A DNA stretch of 64,000 nt from Streptomyces sp. Je 1-79 (GCF_025195125.1 NZ_JAMGSL010000003.1:318362-382361); one strand, 5' to 3'; numbered from the stretch's first letter, positions 43,150-53,027 are shown. The notes: generated by a model from the letters alone, not told the origin. A program made the numbers and translations.

Positions 43150-44772
43150 ATGACTAGTCAGACCACCGTGGAAAAGGCCCCGCAGGGTCATGGGGGCGAC
43201 CGGAGCCCCGTACCGGCTGCATCGAAAGGCCTGCGAGGTCACCCCTGGCTGACCCTGTTCGCCGTGGCCGCCGGCGTGATGATGGTCGCGCTCGACGGCA
43301 CGATCGTCGCGATCGCCAACCCCGCCATTCAGGCCGATCTCGGAGCCACGCTCGACCAGCTCCAGTGGATCACCAACGGCTACCTGCTCGCGCTCGCCGT
43401 CGCCCTGATCACCGCCGGCAAGCTCGGTGACCGCTTCGGCCACCGCCAGACCTTCCTCATCGGCATCGCGGGCTTCGCCGCCGCCTCCGGGGCGATAGGT
43501 CTGTCGGACTCGATCGGGCTCGTGATCGCCTTCCGCGTCCTCCAGGGCCTCTTCGGCGCCCTGCTGATGCCGGCCGCGCTCGGCCTGCTGCGCGCCACCT
43601 TCCCCGCCGAGAAGCTGAACATGGCCATCGGCATCTGGGGCATGGTCATCGGCGCCTCGACGGCCGGCGGCCCGATCCTCGGCGGCTTCCTCGTCGAGCA
43701 CGTCAGCTGGCAGTCCGTCTTCTTCATCAACGTGCCGGTCGGTGTCCTCGCGCTCGTGCTCGGGCTGGTGATCCTCAAGGACCACCGCGCCGAGAACGCC
43801 CCGCGCTCCTTCGACATCCTCGGCATCGTGCTGCTCTCCGGCGCCATGGGCTCCCTGGTCTGGGGCCTCATCAACGCCGGTGCCGAGTGGGGCTGGACCG
43901 GCGGCAAGACCTGGGGCTGCCTGGCCGCCGCGGGCCTGCTCTTCTTCGTCTTCGCCCTCTGGCAGACGAAGGTGAAGGAACCGCTCATCCCGCTGGCCAT
44001 GTTCCGCTCCGTCCCGCTCACGGCGGGCGTGGTGCTGATGGTCCTGATGGCCTTCGCCTTCATGGGCGGCCTCTTCTTCGTGACCTTCTACCTCCAGGGC
44101 GTCAAGGGCCTCAGCCCGATCGACAGCGGTCTGCACCTGCTGCCGCTGACCGCGATGATGATCGTCTCCTCGCCGCTGGCCGGCGCGCTGATCACCCGGT
44201 TCGGCCCACGCATCCCGCTGGTGGGCGGCATGGTCTGCACCGCCGTCGCGATGTTCGGCATGATGTCCCTCTCCTCGGAGACCGGCACGCTCACGATGTC
44301 GCTCTGGTTCGGTCTGCTCGGCCTGGGCCTCGCCCCGGTGATGGTCGGCGCCACCGAGGTCATCGTCGGCAACGCCCCGCTGGAGCTCTCCGGCGTCGCC
44401 GGTGGTCTGCAGCAGGCCGCGATGCAGGTCGGTGGTGCGCTCGGTACGGCGGTGCTCGGCGCGGTCATGTCCTCCAAGGTCTCCAGCGCGTTCGCGGAGA
44501 ACTGGACGGCCGCCGGGATCCCCGGCGAGCCCGCCCCGGGGCTCGAGGAGGCCGCCGAGTTCGGCATGGTCCCGCAGCAGCTGGCGCAGGCGCCCAACAT
44601 GACGCCGGACATGTTCGACAAGATCGGCGGCGTCATCCACGACACCTTCCTGGACGGCATGAGCCTGGCGTTCACCGTCGCCGGTGTCGTCGCGGTCGTC
44701 GCCGCCCTGGTCGCCACGCTGACCAAGCGGGGCGAGAACGCGGAGGCCGGTGCGGGCGCCGCCCACATCTGA
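43150..44772 (+). CDS. DHA2-family MFS multidrug efflux transporter
   Basis: A 540-residue, 14-helix drug:proton antiporter. Motif D LDGTIVAIANPAIQ in helix 1, motif A GKLGDRFGHRQ, motif B RVLQGLFGALLMPAALG and antiporter motif C GASTAGGPILGGFL are all present. It probably exports hydrophobic drugs or an endogenous product, under the divergent TetR. ATG 43150 has no ribosome-binding site and lies 7 bases after the -10 box. A hairpin at 44799-44829 ends the transcript. Confidence 0.93.
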   Translation: MTSQTTVEKAPQGHGGDRSPVPAASKGLRGHPWLTLFAVAAGVMMVALDGTIVAIANPAIQADLGATLDQLQWITNGYLLALAVALITAGKLGDRFGHRQTFLIGIAGFAAASGAIGLSDSIGLVIAFRVLQGLFGALLMPAALGLLRATFPAEKLNMAIGIWGMVIGASTAGGPILGGFLVEHVSWQSVFFINVPVGVLALVLGLVILKDHRAENAPRSFDILGIVLLSGAMGSLVWGLINAGAEWGWTGGKTWGCLAAAGLLFFVFALWQTKVKEPLIPLAMFRSVPLTAGVVLMVLMAFAFMGGLFFVTFYLQGVKGLSPIDSGLHLLPLTAMMIVSSPLAGALITRFGPRIPLVGGMVCTAVAMFGMMSLSSETGTLTMSLWFGLLGLGLAPVMVGATEVIVGNAPLELSGVAGGLQQAAMQVGGALGTAVLGAVMSSKVSSAFAENWTAAGIPGEPAPGLEEAAEFGMVPQQLAQAPNMTPDMFDKIGGVIHDTFLDGMSLAFTVAGVVAVVAALVATLTKRGENAEAGAGAAHI

Positions 44773-44798
44773 CGCGTCCCGTATGTGTGTACGTGAGG

Positions 44799-44829
44799 AA
44801 GCCCCGCCAGGCCGCGCCCGGCGGGGCTT
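44799..44829 (+). terminator. Hairpin terminator after the DHA2 gene
   Basis: A 10-bp perfect stem AAGCCCCGCC/GGCGGGGCTT (44799-44808, 44820-44829) runs into TTT. Confidence 0.85.
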
Positions 44830-44930
44830 TCACTTGTCCGGGTGAATCGGCCCGAGGGCTCTTCCCAACGGGCGGTGAACTCCGTCAGAGTTCTGATTAC
44901 AGAGAGTGACGAAACGGGGGGTTCATCGAC

Positions 44931-45371
44931 ATGTATACAAAGCACGTACTCCTGGCCGCGCTGGCGGCCACCCTGCTCACCGCCCTTCCCGCCCTGTCCG
45001 CGCTGCCGGCCGTGGCAGCACCGACGGGCGGGCCGGTGCGCGCACCGGCAGCCGGGCCCACGGCCGCCGGTGCCGTGTCCGGGACGAGGCTCGGTCCCTG
45101 CGGGCCCGGACAGCTGTGTCTGTGGCCCAAGGCGGACTTCAGGGGCTCGGTGTGGACGTACGAGCTGGCCGGCACGGACATCGAGAGCTGTGTCGCCCTG
45201 CCCCCGGGCGCGAGCGCCCAGGCCCTCGCGAACCGGACCGGGCGGCCGGTCACCACGTACCAGTCCGCGGAGTGTGCGGAGACGGGGGAGTTCGAGACCT
45301 ATCCGGGGCGCGGGACCTGGGTGCCCCAGACTCCGTACCAGGTCAGAGCCTTCAAGCTCTGGGAGCGGTAG
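44931..45371 (+). CDS. Secreted peptidase inhibitor I36-like protein
   Basis: A 146-residue exported protein. Signal peptide about 1-30 (cleavage near AVAAP). The mature domain resembles the I36 / beta-gamma crystallin-like fold with CGPGQLCLWPKADFRGSVWTYEL and paired Cys residues; the family founder, SMPI, inhibits metalloproteases in Streptomyces. A stretch GGGGGG precedes ATG 44931. Its 3' end overlaps the convergent potassium channel gene by 20 bases. Confidence 0.82.
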   Translation: MYTKHVLLAALAATLLTALPALSALPAVAAPTGGPVRAPAAGPTAAGAVSGTRLGPCGPGQLCLWPKADFRGSVWTYELAGTDIESCVALPPGASAQALANRTGRPVTTYQSAECAETGEFETYPGRGTWVPQTPYQVRAFKLWER

Positions 45372-46191
45372 GGACGTCGTCCTGCGGGGGGACGGGCGCG
45401 GGACCGTGTGGCGGAACGGGCGCGGGACCCTGCGGGGGGACGGGCGCGGGGTCGGGAGCGGGCCGCGGTACGGGGACGGGCGTCGGTGCGGAGAGGCGTG
45501 AGACCTCCGCGCGCAGGCTCTGGACCTCCCGGGTCAGGGCCTCCAGAAGCTCCGTCTGGCGGCGCTCGGCGGCGTCGTCCCGCTCGAAGCGGGAGATGAA
45601 CCAGGCGGCGATGTTGGCGGTCACCACACCGAGCAGGGCGATCCCCGAGAGCATCAGACCCACCGCGAGGACGCGGCCGAGTCCCGTGGTCGGGGCGTGA
45701 TCGCCGTACCCGACGGTCGTCATTGTGGTGAAGGACCACCACACCGCGTCGCCGAGCGTCTTGATGTTGCCGTTCGGGGCGGTCCGCTCCACATGCAGCA
45801 CGGCCAGCGAGCCGAACATCAGCAGCCCGACCACCGCGCCCGCCACATAGGTCGTGAGCGTCACCTGCGGTGCCATCCGGGCCCGCCGGCCCACGAGGAG
45901 GAGCGTGGAGACGAGACGCAGCAGCCGCAGGGGCTGCACGAGAGGGAGTAGGACCGAGAGGAGGTCGAGCGGGTGACTGCGGACGAACTGCCACCTGGCC
46001 GGGGCCAGCACGAACCGCACGGCGTAGTCGAGCGCGAACGCACCCCACACCACCCACTCCACGGCCAGACACAGCTCGTGGATCCAGCGGGCGGCATCCG
46101 GCGCCACGATCGGCACGGCGTAGGCGACGCCGAACGCCACTGCCAGGATCAGCAGTGGCGTCTGGGTGCGCTTCTCCCAGCGTTCCTTCAT
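45352..46191 (-). CDS. Two-domain potassium channel
   Basis: A 279-residue channel of the KvAP-like class. It has four hydrophobic segments in the voltage-sensor-like half (about 12-100; few regularly spaced Arg, so gating by voltage is doubtful) and a pore with the selectivity filter TTVGYGD (158-164) between two helices. A cytoplasmic coiled helix (about 200-225) and a Pro-rich tail with repeats of GPAPVPP[QH] follow. ATG 46191 lies exactly 7 bases after TACGAT (46199-46204). It runs into its own convergent overlap with the I36 gene. Confidence 0.9.
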   Translation of the reverse strand: MKERWEKRTQTPLLILAVAFGVAYAVPIVAPDAARWIHELCLAVEWVVWGAFALDYAVRFVLAPARWQFVRSHPLDLLSVLLPLVQPLRLLRLVSTLLLVGRRARMAPQVTLTTYVAGAVVGLLMFGSLAVLHVERTAPNGNIKTLGDAVWWSFTTMTTVGYGDHAPTTGLGRVLAVGLMLSGIALLGVVTANIAAWFISRFERDDAAERRQTELLEALTREVQSLRAEVSRLSAPTPVPVPRPAPDPAPVPPQGPAPVPPHGPAPVPPQDDVPTAPRA

Positions 46192-46205
46192 GCCGGGAAT
46201 CGTAG

Positions 46206-46239
46206 GCGGGTGCGGGGGCGCGTCCGCCCCCGCACCCGC
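46206..46239 (-). terminator. 15-bp hairpin after aceE, abutting the channel promoter
   Basis: A perfect 15-bp stem (46206-46220 with 46225-46239) and 4-base loop lie 17 bases past the aceE stop. The channel -10 box (46199-46204) starts right after it, so its -35 region lies inside the hairpin. Confidence 0.8.
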
Positions 46240-46256
46240 ACCACACGAATACGCCG

Positions 46257-48989
46257 TTACGCGTCGCCCCCGGCGGGGCCGGGGTCGGCGGCGGCGACGT
46301 CGAGCAGCTGGTAGCGGTCCACGGCCTGCTTCAGGGCCGACCGGTCGACCTTGCCCTCGCGGGCGAGCTCGGTGAGGACCGCCAGGACGATCGACTGGGC
46401 GTCGATGTGGAAGTAGCGGCGGGCCGCACCTCGCGTGTCGGCGAAGCCGAAGCCGTCCGCGCCGAGCGAGGTGTAGGTGCCCGGCACCCAGCGGGAGATC
46501 TGGTCCGGGACGGAGCGCATCCAGTCGGAGACGGCCACGAACGGGCCCTGGGCGGAGGACAGCTTGCGCGTCACGTACGGGACGCGCTGCTCCTCCTCCG
46601 GGTGGAGCAGGTTGTACCGGTCGACGTCCACGGCCTCCCGGCGCAGCTCGTTCCAGGACGTCGCCGACCAGACGTCGGCCCGGACGTTCCACTCCTCGGC
46701 GAGGATCCGCTGAGCCTCCACCGCCCACGGCACGGCGACACCGGAGGCCATGATCTGCGCGGGGATGGCTCCGGCCTCGCCCGTCCTGTAGCGGTAGATG
46801 CCCTTGAGGATGCCCTCGGCGTCCACGCCCTCCGGCTCGGCCGGGTGCTGGATCGGCTCGTTGTAGACGGTCAGGTAGTAGAAGACGTCCTCGGCGTCGG
46901 GGCCGTACATCCTCTTCAGGCCGTCCTGGACGATGTGCGCGATCTCGAAGCCGAAGGCCGGGTCGTACGCGACACAGCCGGGGTTGGTCGAGGCGAGCAG
47001 GTGCGAGTGGCCGTCCGCGTGCTGGAGGCCCTCACCGGTCAGCGTCGTGCGGCCGGCGGTGGCGCCGAGCACGAAGCCGCGCGCGAGCTGGTCGGCCATC
47101 TGCCAGAACTGGTCGCCGGTCCGCTGGAAACCGAACATCGAGTAGAAGACGTAGACCGGGATCAGCGGCTCGCCGTGCGTGGCGTACGCCGAGCCGGCCG
47201 CGATCAGCGAGGCGGTGCAGCCGGCCTCGGAGATGCCGTCGTGCAGCATCTGACCGGTCGGGGACTCCTTGTACGCGAGCAGCAGCTCGCGGTCCACGGC
47301 CTCGTACTGCTGGCCCAGCGGGTTGTAGATCTTGGCGCTCGGGAAGAACGAGTCCATGCCGAAGGTGCGGTACTCGTCGGGGGCGATCAGCACGAACCGC
47401 TTGCCGATCTCCTTGTCCCGCATCAGGTCCTTCAGCAGCCGGACGAAGGCCATCGTGGTGGCGATCGACTGCTGGCCGGAGCCCTTCTTCACCGCGGCGT
47501 AGGTCTTCTCCTCGGGCAGGACCAGGGGCTTGGCCCGCACGACACGGGTCGGGACGTACCCGCCGAGCGCCTTGCGGCGGTCGTGCATGTACTGGATCTC
47601 CTCGGAGTCCCGGCCCGGGTGGTAGTACGGCGGCAGCCCGTTCTCCAGCTGCGTGTCCGTGACCGGGATGTGCAGGCGGTCGCGGAAGCGCTTGAGGTCG
47701 TCGACCGTCAGCTTCTTCATCTGGTGGGTCGCGTTGCGGCCCTCGAAGTTCGGGCCCAGCGTCCAGCCCTTGACGGTCTGGGCGAGGACGACGGTCGGCT
47801 GGCCCTTGTGGGCCTTGGCCGCCGCGAAGGCCGCGAAGATCTTCTTGTGGTCGTGACCGCCACGGCCCAGGTGCAGGATCTGGTGGTCGGTCATGGACTC
47901 GACCATCGAGCGCAGCCGCTGGTCGTCGCCGAAGAAGTGGTCGCGGATGTAGGAGCCGGTCTCCGTGGCGTACGTCTGGAACTGGCCGTCGGGCGTGGTG
48001 TTCAGCTTGTTCACCAGGATGCCGTCGCGGTCCTGGGCGAGCAGCGGGTCCCAGGAACGGTCCCAGATGAGCTTGATCACGTTCCAGCCGGCGCCGCGGA
48101 ACTGCGACTCCAGCTCCTGGATGATCTTGCCGTTGCCGCGCACCGGGCCGTCGAGGCGCTGGAGGTTGCAGTTGACGACGAAGGTCAGGTTGTCCAGGCC
48201 CTCGCGGGCGGCGATGGACAGTTGGCCGAGCGACTCGGGCTCGTCCATCTCGCCGTCGCCGAGGAACGCCCAGACGTGCGACTTGGAGGTGTCGGCGATG
48301 CCGCGCGCCTCCATGTAGCGGTTCATCCGGGCCTGGTAGATCGCACCGAGCGGGCCGAGGCCCATCGAGACGGTCGGGAACTCCCAGAAGTCCGGCATCA
48401 GCCGCGGGTGCGGGTACGAGGACAGGCCGTTCGGGAACTTCGACTTCTCCTGGCGGAACGCGTCGAGCTGCGTCTCGGAGAGCCGGTCCAGCAGATAGGC
48501 GCGGGCGTAGATGCCGGGCGAGGCGTGACCCTGGAAGAAGATCTGGTCGCCGCCGTCGCCCTCGTCCTTGCCGCGGAAGAAGTGGTTGAAGCCGACGTCG
48601 TACAGCGAGGCGGAGGAGGCGAAGGTGGCGATGTGACCGCCGACCCCGATGCCCGGGCGCTGCGCGCGCGAGACCATCACGGCCGCGTTCCAGCGGGTCG
48701 CGTTGAGGACCTTGCGCTCGATCTCCTCGTTGCCGGGGAAGAACGGCTCGTCCCTGGTCGCGATCGTGTTGACGTAGTCCGTGCTGCGCATCTCGGGCAC
48801 GGCGACGCGCTTCTCGCGGGCGCGCTCGATCAGGCGGAGCATCAGGTAGCGGGCCCGCTCACGGCCGCGCTCGTCGACTGCCGCGTCGAGGGAGTCGAGC
48901 CATTCCTGGGTCTCTTCGGGATCGAAATCCGGGACCTGGCTGGGAAGGCCGCCAATGATGATCGGGTTGCGATCGGATCCGGAAGCCAC
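46257..48989 (-). CDS. aceE: Pyruvate dehydrogenase E1, homodimeric type
   Basis: A 910-residue thiamine diphosphate enzyme that decarboxylates pyruvate and acetylates the lipoyl E2 subunit, feeding acetyl-CoA to the TCA cycle and fatty acid synthesis. The single-chain E1 (alpha2) layout matches gammaproteobacterial and actinobacterial AceE. The ThDP/Mg motif is [10 protein letters not shown] (residues 244-253) ending with an Asn about 30 residues on. The N-terminal [22 protein letters not shown] is strongly conserved. GTG 48989 follows GAAGGA; an in-frame ATG further up is possible. It is a lone gene; E2 and E3 are not in the window. Confidence 0.96.
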   Translation of the reverse strand: MASGSDRNPIIIGGLPSQVPDFDPEETQEWLDSLDAAVDERGRERARYLMLRLIERAREKRVAVPEMRSTDYVNTIATRDEPFFPGNEEIERKVLNATRWNAAVMVSRAQRPGIGVGGHIATFASSASLYDVGFNHFFRGKDEGDGGDQIFFQGHASPGIYARAYLLDRLSETQLDAFRQEKSKFPNGLSSYPHPRLMPDFWEFPTVSMGLGPLGAIYQARMNRYMEARGIADTSKSHVWAFLGDGEMDEPESLGQLSIAAREGLDNLTFVVNCNLQRLDGPVRGNGKIIQELESQFRGAGWNVIKLIWDRSWDPLLAQDRDGILVNKLNTTPDGQFQTYATETGSYIRDHFFGDDQRLRSMVESMTDHQILHLGRGGHDHKKIFAAFAAAKAHKGQPTVVLAQTVKGWTLGPNFEGRNATHQMKKLTVDDLKRFRDRLHIPVTDTQLENGLPPYYHPGRDSEEIQYMHDRRKALGGYVPTRVVRAKPLVLPEEKTYAAVKKGSGQQSIATTMAFVRLLKDLMRDKEIGKRFVLIAPDEYRTFGMDSFFPSAKIYNPLGQQYEAVDRELLLAYKESPTGQMLHDGISEAGCTASLIAAGSAYATHGEPLIPVYVFYSMFGFQRTGDQFWQMADQLARGFVLGATAGRTTLTGEGLQHADGHSHLLASTNPGCVAYDPAFGFEIAHIVQDGLKRMYGPDAEDVFYYLTVYNEPIQHPAEPEGVDAEGILKGIYRYRTGEAGAIPAQIMASGVAVPWAVEAQRILAEEWNVRADVWSATSWNELRREAVDVDRYNLLHPEEEQRVPYVTRKLSSAQGPFVAVSDWMRSVPDQISRWVPGTYTSLGADGFGFADTRGAARRYFHIDAQSIVLAVLTELAREGKVDRSALKQAVDRYQLLDVAAADPGPAGGDA

Positions 48990-49399
48990 GCTGTTCCTTC
49001 GCTGTTCGGTGGAGCCCACGGAGGCCGGGACGCCGGCCGGGATGTCCATCGTGTACCCCGTCGGTGTCAAACGTCATCTCTACCGCGGGGTAACCCCCAC
49101 TGGGCGCCTGGTTGGGTCAAATCGCAACCTTACGCCCAACCCGCGCATGCGTTTCGTCATGATGTTCGGCAGACTGAAGCCGCGGAAGCCTGCAAAGCAG
49201 GACGAAGCGTGTGCGGTATGTCACGGAGCGGAGTGGAACCGGCTCGGAAGATGCGGCGAGACGGCCCCAAACGTCACCGTTTCGGCGGTCTCGGCGGCCG
49301 GGTACTTGCGCGATCCGCCCAGCCCGTGTGGACTACGGCCAGCGCTGCGCGTACGCGCGTGGCCGACGCATTTTCCGATACATGATCAGGAGGCAAGCC
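48990..49399. other. 410-base divergent region, aceE / DUF3052
   Basis: No convincing gene is present. An inverted repeat GGTTGGG (49110-49116) / CCCAACC (49135-49141) flanks an AT-rich core with minus-strand TTGACC (49115-49120), which could be an aceE -35. GATACAT just before the DUF3052 ribosome-binding site may be its -10. The centre (about 49150-49330) is unremarkable coding-like GC sequence without an open frame I trust. A long aceE leader is possible. Confidence 0.45.
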
Positions 49400-49822
49400 G
49401 TGAGCGCGACCGCGGACCACGCGGAGGAGCGGACCAACCCGGCAGCGAGGCTGGGGTTCGAGCCCGGACAGGTGGTCCAGGAGATCGGTTACGACGACGA
49501 CGTCGATTTCGATCTCCGCGAAGGCATCGAGTCCATCATCGGGTCGGACCTTGTCGACGAGGACTACGACGACGTCGCAGACGCCGTCATCATCTGGTTC
49601 CGTGACGAAGACGGAGACCTGACGGACGCCCTGGTCGATGCCATCGGCCTGCTGGAGGACGGCGGGGTCGTATGGCTGCTGACGCCGAAGACGGGCCGTG
49701 ACGGCTACGTCGAGCCGAGCGACATCAACGACGCGGCCCAGACCGCCGGCTTCTCCCAGACCAAGAGCATCAGCGTGGCCAAGGACTGGGCGGGCAGCCG
49801 TCTGGTCGCACCCAAGCGCTGA
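49400..49822 (+). CDS. DUF3052 family protein
   Basis: A 140-residue, very acidic cytoplasmic protein of actinobacterial family DUF3052. Diagnostic segment: PAARLGFEPGQVVQEIGYDDDVD followed by LREGIESIIG. No enzyme motif is visible; the fold looks like a Rossmann-type alpha/beta unit with WLLTPKTGRDGYV. GTG 49400 is fixed by AGGAGG at 49388-49393. It is closed by a 13-bp hairpin. Function is unknown. Confidence 0.88.
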   Translation: MSATADHAEERTNPAARLGFEPGQVVQEIGYDDDVDFDLREGIESIIGSDLVDEDYDDVADAVIIWFRDEDGDLTDALVDAIGLLEDGGVVWLLTPKTGRDGYVEPSDINDAAQTAGFSQTKSISVAKDWAGSRLVAPKR

Positions 49823-49837
49823 TCCCCAAGCAGCAGG

Positions 49838-49868
49838 AGCCCCCGCCGGTACAGCACCGGCGGGGGCT
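49838..49868 (+). terminator. Hairpin terminator after the DUF3052 gene
   Basis: A perfect 13-bp stem (49838-49850 with 49856-49868) and 5-base loop lie 16 bases after the stop. Confidence 0.85.
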
Positions 49869-49944
49869 CTGTGCGTGGTGGGCTCCCGGCGGGGTCCTAA
49901 GCTGGGCCTTCACCTGTTCGGTCCAGTGAAGGGACGCGTACGCC

Positions 49945-50403
49945 ATGGCGATCGAGGTCGGCACGAAGGCGCCGGAGTTCGAGCTCAAGGACAACCACGG
50001 CCGCACCGTGAGGCTCTCCGACTACCGCGGCGAGAAGAACGTGGTCCTGCTCTTCTACCCGTTCGCCTTCACCGGCGTCTGCACCGGCGAGCTGTGCGAG
50101 CTGCGCGACAACCTGCCGAAGTTCGTCAACGACGACACCCAGCTCCTCGCCGTCTCCAACGACTCGATCCACACCCTGCGCGTCTTCGCCGACCAGGAGG
50201 GCCTGGAGTACCCGCTCCTCTCCGACTTCTGGAAGCACGGCGAGGCCTCCCGCGCCTACGGGGTCTTCGACGAGGACAAGGGCTGCGCGGTCCGCGGCAC
50301 GTTCATCATCGACAAGGAGGGCGTCGTCCGCTGGACCGTCGTCAACGCCCTGCCGGACGCCCGCGACCTCAACGACTACCTCAAGGCGCTCGACACTCTC
50401 TGA
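49945..50403 (+). CDS. Peroxiredoxin (AhpE-like)
   Basis: A 152-residue thioredoxin-fold peroxidase. The peroxidatic Cys46 lies in PFAFTGVC, matching PxxxTxxC, and Cys51 follows five residues on, a possible resolving Cys. AhpE of Mycobacterium is one-Cys; the pair here resembles the BCP/AhpE group. It reduces peroxides and peroxynitrite. A TAAGCT box about 40 bases upstream is a likely -10. It precedes the Ter genes but has its own terminator-bounded position and TerD has its own promoter. Confidence 0.9.
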   Translation: MAIEVGTKAPEFELKDNHGRTVRLSDYRGEKNVVLLFYPFAFTGVCTGELCELRDNLPKFVNDDTQLLAVSNDSIHTLRVFADQEGLEYPLLSDFWKHGEASRAYGVFDEDKGCAVRGTFIIDKEGVVRWTVVNALPDARDLNDYLKALDTL

Positions 50404-50420
50404 CCATCGGGGCGAATCGT

Positions 50421-50450
50421 CTGTCCAGGCCGGGAACCCCTCACTAGGAT
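50421..50450 (+). promoter_or_regulatory. Promoter of the first terD gene
   Basis: CTGTCC (50421-50426) and the consensus-like TAGGAT (50445-50450) are 18 bases apart. Transcription would begin near 50457, giving an about 60-base leader before GTG 50517. Confidence 0.55.
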
Positions 50451-50516
50451 CCAGACGTTGATCCGATGCCAACGCACGACGGGGGCGCTGCCCCTGGAAA
50501 CCACATGGAGGGACTC

Positions 50517-51092
50517 GTGGGAGTCAGCCTCAGCAAGGGCGGCAACGTCTCGCTGACCAAGGAGGCCCCTGGCCTGACCGCCGTCACCGTCGGTCTGGGC
50601 TGGGACGTCCGTACCACCACCGGTACGGACTTCGACCTCGACGCCAGCGCCATCCTGGTCAGCCCGGAGGGCAAGGTCCGCAACGACCAGGACTTCGTGT
50701 TCTTCAACAACCTGAAGAGCGCCGACGGCTCGGTCGAGCACACCGGTGACAACCTCACCGGCGAGGGCGAGGGTGACGACGAGCAGGTCAAGGTCAGCCT
50801 GGCTACGGTGCCGGCCGATGTCGCCAAGATCGTCTTCCCGGTGTCGATCTACGACGCCGAGAACCGCCAGCAGTCCTTCGGCCAGGTGCGCAACGCGTTC
50901 ATCCGCGTCGTGAACCAGGCCGGCGGCGCCGAGATCGCCCGGTACGACCTCTCCGAGGACGCCTCGACCGAGACGGCCATGGTCTTCGGCGAGCTGTACC
51001 GCAACGGCGACGAGTGGAAGTTCCGCGCGGTCGGCCAGGGCTACGCCTCGGGCCTGCGCGGCATCGCCGCGGACTTCGGCGTCAACGTCTGA
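50517..51092 (+). CDS. terD: TerD family calcium-binding stress protein (first copy)
   Basis: A 191-residue TerD protein, a two-sheet beta-sandwich that binds calcium. The acidic binding sites appear as [10 protein letters not shown] near residue 40 and [15 protein letters not shown] near 78. In S. coelicolor, TerD-like proteins affect differentiation, and the family belongs to the tellurite-resistance stress system. GTG 50517 follows GGAGGG and the family start [13 protein letters not shown] close paralogue follows after 156 bases with a strong hairpin between. Confidence 0.95.
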   Translation: MGVSLSKGGNVSLTKEAPGLTAVTVGLGWDVRTTTGTDFDLDASAILVSPEGKVRNDQDFVFFNNLKSADGSVEHTGDNLTGEGEGDDEQVKVSLATVPADVAKIVFPVSIYDAENRQQSFGQVRNAFIRVVNQAGGAEIARYDLSEDASTETAMVFGELYRNGDEWKFRAVGQGYASGLRGIAADFGVNV

Positions 51093-51168
51093 GTCACGCA
51101 GCCCGGGTGACGCGGTTCTGAGTCTCCGCCCCAGGAGGCCCGAGCCGCGCCCCCAGTCAGTCCGATCC

Positions 51169-51201
51169 GTCCGGCGCCGCACGCTCAGTGCGGCGCCGGA
51201 C
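51169..51201 (+). terminator. 14-bp hairpin between the two terD genes
   Basis: A perfect 14-bp stem (51169-51182 with 51188-51201) and 5-base loop separate the paralogues. No T tract follows, so partial termination or RNA protection are both possible. Confidence 0.7.
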
Positions 51202-51248
51202 GCGCCTCATCAGCACGACCATCGCAGTTTCACCGGGGAGGAACACAC

Positions 51249-51824
51249 ATGGGCGTCACGCTCGCCAAGGGAGGCAACGTCTCCCTCTCCAAGGCCGCAC
51301 CCAACCTCACCCAGGTGCTGGTGGGCCTCGGCTGGGACGCGCGCTCCACCACCGGAGCCGCCTTCGACCTCGACGCCAGCGCCCTGCTGTGTCAGTCGGG
51401 ACGGGTGCTCGGCGACGAGTACTTCGTCTTCTACAACAACCTCAAGAGCCCCGAGGGGTCCGTCGAGCACACCGGCGACAACCTCACCGGCGAGGGGGAC
51501 GGCGACGACGAGTCGCTGATCGTGGACCTGGTCAAGGTCCCGGCCCACTGCGACAAGATCATCTTCCCGGTCTCGATCCACGAGGCCGACAATCGCGGCC
51601 AGACCTTCGGTCAGGTCAGCAATGCCTTCATTCGCGTCGTGAACCAGGCGGACGGCCAGGAGTTGGCCCGCTACGACCTTTCCGAGGACGCCTCCACCGA
51701 GACCGCGATGATCTTCGGAGAGCTCTACCGGTACGGGGGCGAATGGAAGTTCCGGGCGGTGGGACAGGGGTACGCGTCCGGACTTCGGGGCATCGCTCTA
51801 GACTTCGGGGTCAACGTTTCGTAA
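51249..51824 (+). CDS. terD: TerD family calcium-binding stress protein (second copy)
   Basis: A 191-residue paralogue of the preceding protein, with the same [10 protein letters not shown] and [15 protein letters not shown] calcium sites. It differs most at the N-terminus ([17 protein letters not shown]) and mid-domain LCQSGRVL, where a Cys appears. ATG 51249 follows GGGGAGGA. The DUF475 gene starts 29 bases after its stop, so the two are probably co-transcribed. Confidence 0.95.
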   Translation: MGVTLAKGGNVSLSKAAPNLTQVLVGLGWDARSTTGAAFDLDASALLCQSGRVLGDEYFVFYNNLKSPEGSVEHTGDNLTGEGDGDDESLIVDLVKVPAHCDKIIFPVSIHEADNRGQTFGQVSNAFIRVVNQADGQELARYDLSEDASTETAMIFGELYRYGGEWKFRAVGQGYASGLRGIALDFGVNVS

Positions 51825-51853
51825 AGCCGCGTAATTACACGATGGGGTAGACA

Positions 51854-52999
51854 GTGGTACTGAAAACCTTCGGCTGGTCGTTCGCCGTCACGGCGCTCGG
51901 TCTGGTCGCAGCGGTGCTCTACGGGGGGTGGGAAGCGTTCGGGATCGTCGCGATCCTGTGCATCCTCGAGATCTCGCTCTCCTTCGACAATGCGGTGGTC
52001 AACGCCGGAATCCTGAAGAAGATGAATGCCTTCTGGCAGAAGATCTTCCTCACCATCGGTGTGCTCATCGCCGTCTTCGGCATGCGGCTGGTCTTCCCCG
52101 TCGTGATCGTCGCGATCAGCGCCAAGATCGGCCCCATCGAGGCCGTCGATCTCGCCCTCAACGACGCCGAGCGCTACGAGCAGCTCGTGACCGACGCGCA
52201 CCCGTCGATCGCGGCCTTCGGCGGTATGTTCCTGCTGATGATCTTCCTCGACTTCATCTTCGAGGACCGTGACATCAAGTGGCTCGGCTGGCTGGAGCGC
52301 CCGCTGGCCAAGCTCGGCAAGGTCGACATGCTGTCGGTCTGCATCGCCCTGATCGTCCTGGCGGTCAGCGCCATGACCTTCGCGACCCAGGCCCACCAGC
52401 ACGGCGGCACCCACGTCGACAAGGCGGCGACCGTGCTGCTCTCCGGCGTCTTCGGTCTCATCACGTACCTCGTCGTCGGCGGTCTCTCGGGCTACTTCGA
52501 GAACAAGCTGGAGGAGGAAGAGGAGCGCGAGCACGAGGCCGAGGAGGAGGCCAGGCGCAGCGGCAAGAAGGTCGGTGCCGTGCAGCTGGCCGGCAAGGCC
52601 GCCTTCTTCATGTTCCTCTACCTCGAGGTCCTCGACGCGTCGTTCTCCTTCGACGGTGTCATCGGCGCCTTCGCCATCACCAACGACATCGTCCTGATGG
52701 CGCTCGGCCTCGGCGTCGGCGCCATGTACGTCCGTTCGCTGACGGTCTACCTGGTCCGCCAGGGCACCCTCGACGACTACGTCTACCTGGAGCACGGCGC
52801 GCACTACGCCATCGGCGCGCTCGCCGTGATCCTCATGATCTCCATCCGCTACCAGATCCCCGAGGTCGTCACCGGTCTCATCGGTGTCGCTCTCATCGGC
52901 TGGTCCTTCTGGTCCTCCGTACGGCGCAACAGGGCGCTGGCGGCGGCCGAGGGAAAAGCTGACTCCTCGGGCAAGACCGAGGTGTCGTCCGGGGTGTGA
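51854..52999 (+). CDS. DUF475 (TerC-like) integral membrane protein
   Basis: A 381-residue protein with about nine membrane helices. Two LDASFSFD / LEISLSFDNAVVNAG segments place acidic residues within helices, as in TerC, in which they may form a metal-transport path. TerC proteins work with TerD in calcium-dependent stress responses, and recent work links TerC to manganese export or membrane protein metalation. A charged cytoplasmic loop (ENKLEEEEEREHEAEEEARR) divides the halves. GTG 51854 fits the family start. Confidence 0.9.
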   Translation: MVLKTFGWSFAVTALGLVAAVLYGGWEAFGIVAILCILEISLSFDNAVVNAGILKKMNAFWQKIFLTIGVLIAVFGMRLVFPVVIVAISAKIGPIEAVDLALNDAERYEQLVTDAHPSIAAFGGMFLLMIFLDFIFEDRDIKWLGWLERPLAKLGKVDMLSVCIALIVLAVSAMTFATQAHQHGGTHVDKAATVLLSGVFGLITYLVVGGLSGYFENKLEEEEEREHEAEEEARRSGKKVGAVQLAGKAAFFMFLYLEVLDASFSFDGVIGAFAITNDIVLMALGLGVGAMYVRSLTVYLVRQGTLDDYVYLEHGAHYAIGALAVILMISIRYQIPEVVTGLIGVALIGWSFWSSVRRNRALAAAEGKADSSGKTEVSSGV

Positions 53000-53027
53000 C
53001 ACCCCCGGCAATGAGGAACGCTTCACT

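Noticed and set aside
46407-49385. A nearly 1000-codon open frame antisense to aceE
   Set aside because: It mirrors the high-GC third positions of aceE on the other strand, has no recognisable domain, and aceE itself is conserved over its full length.
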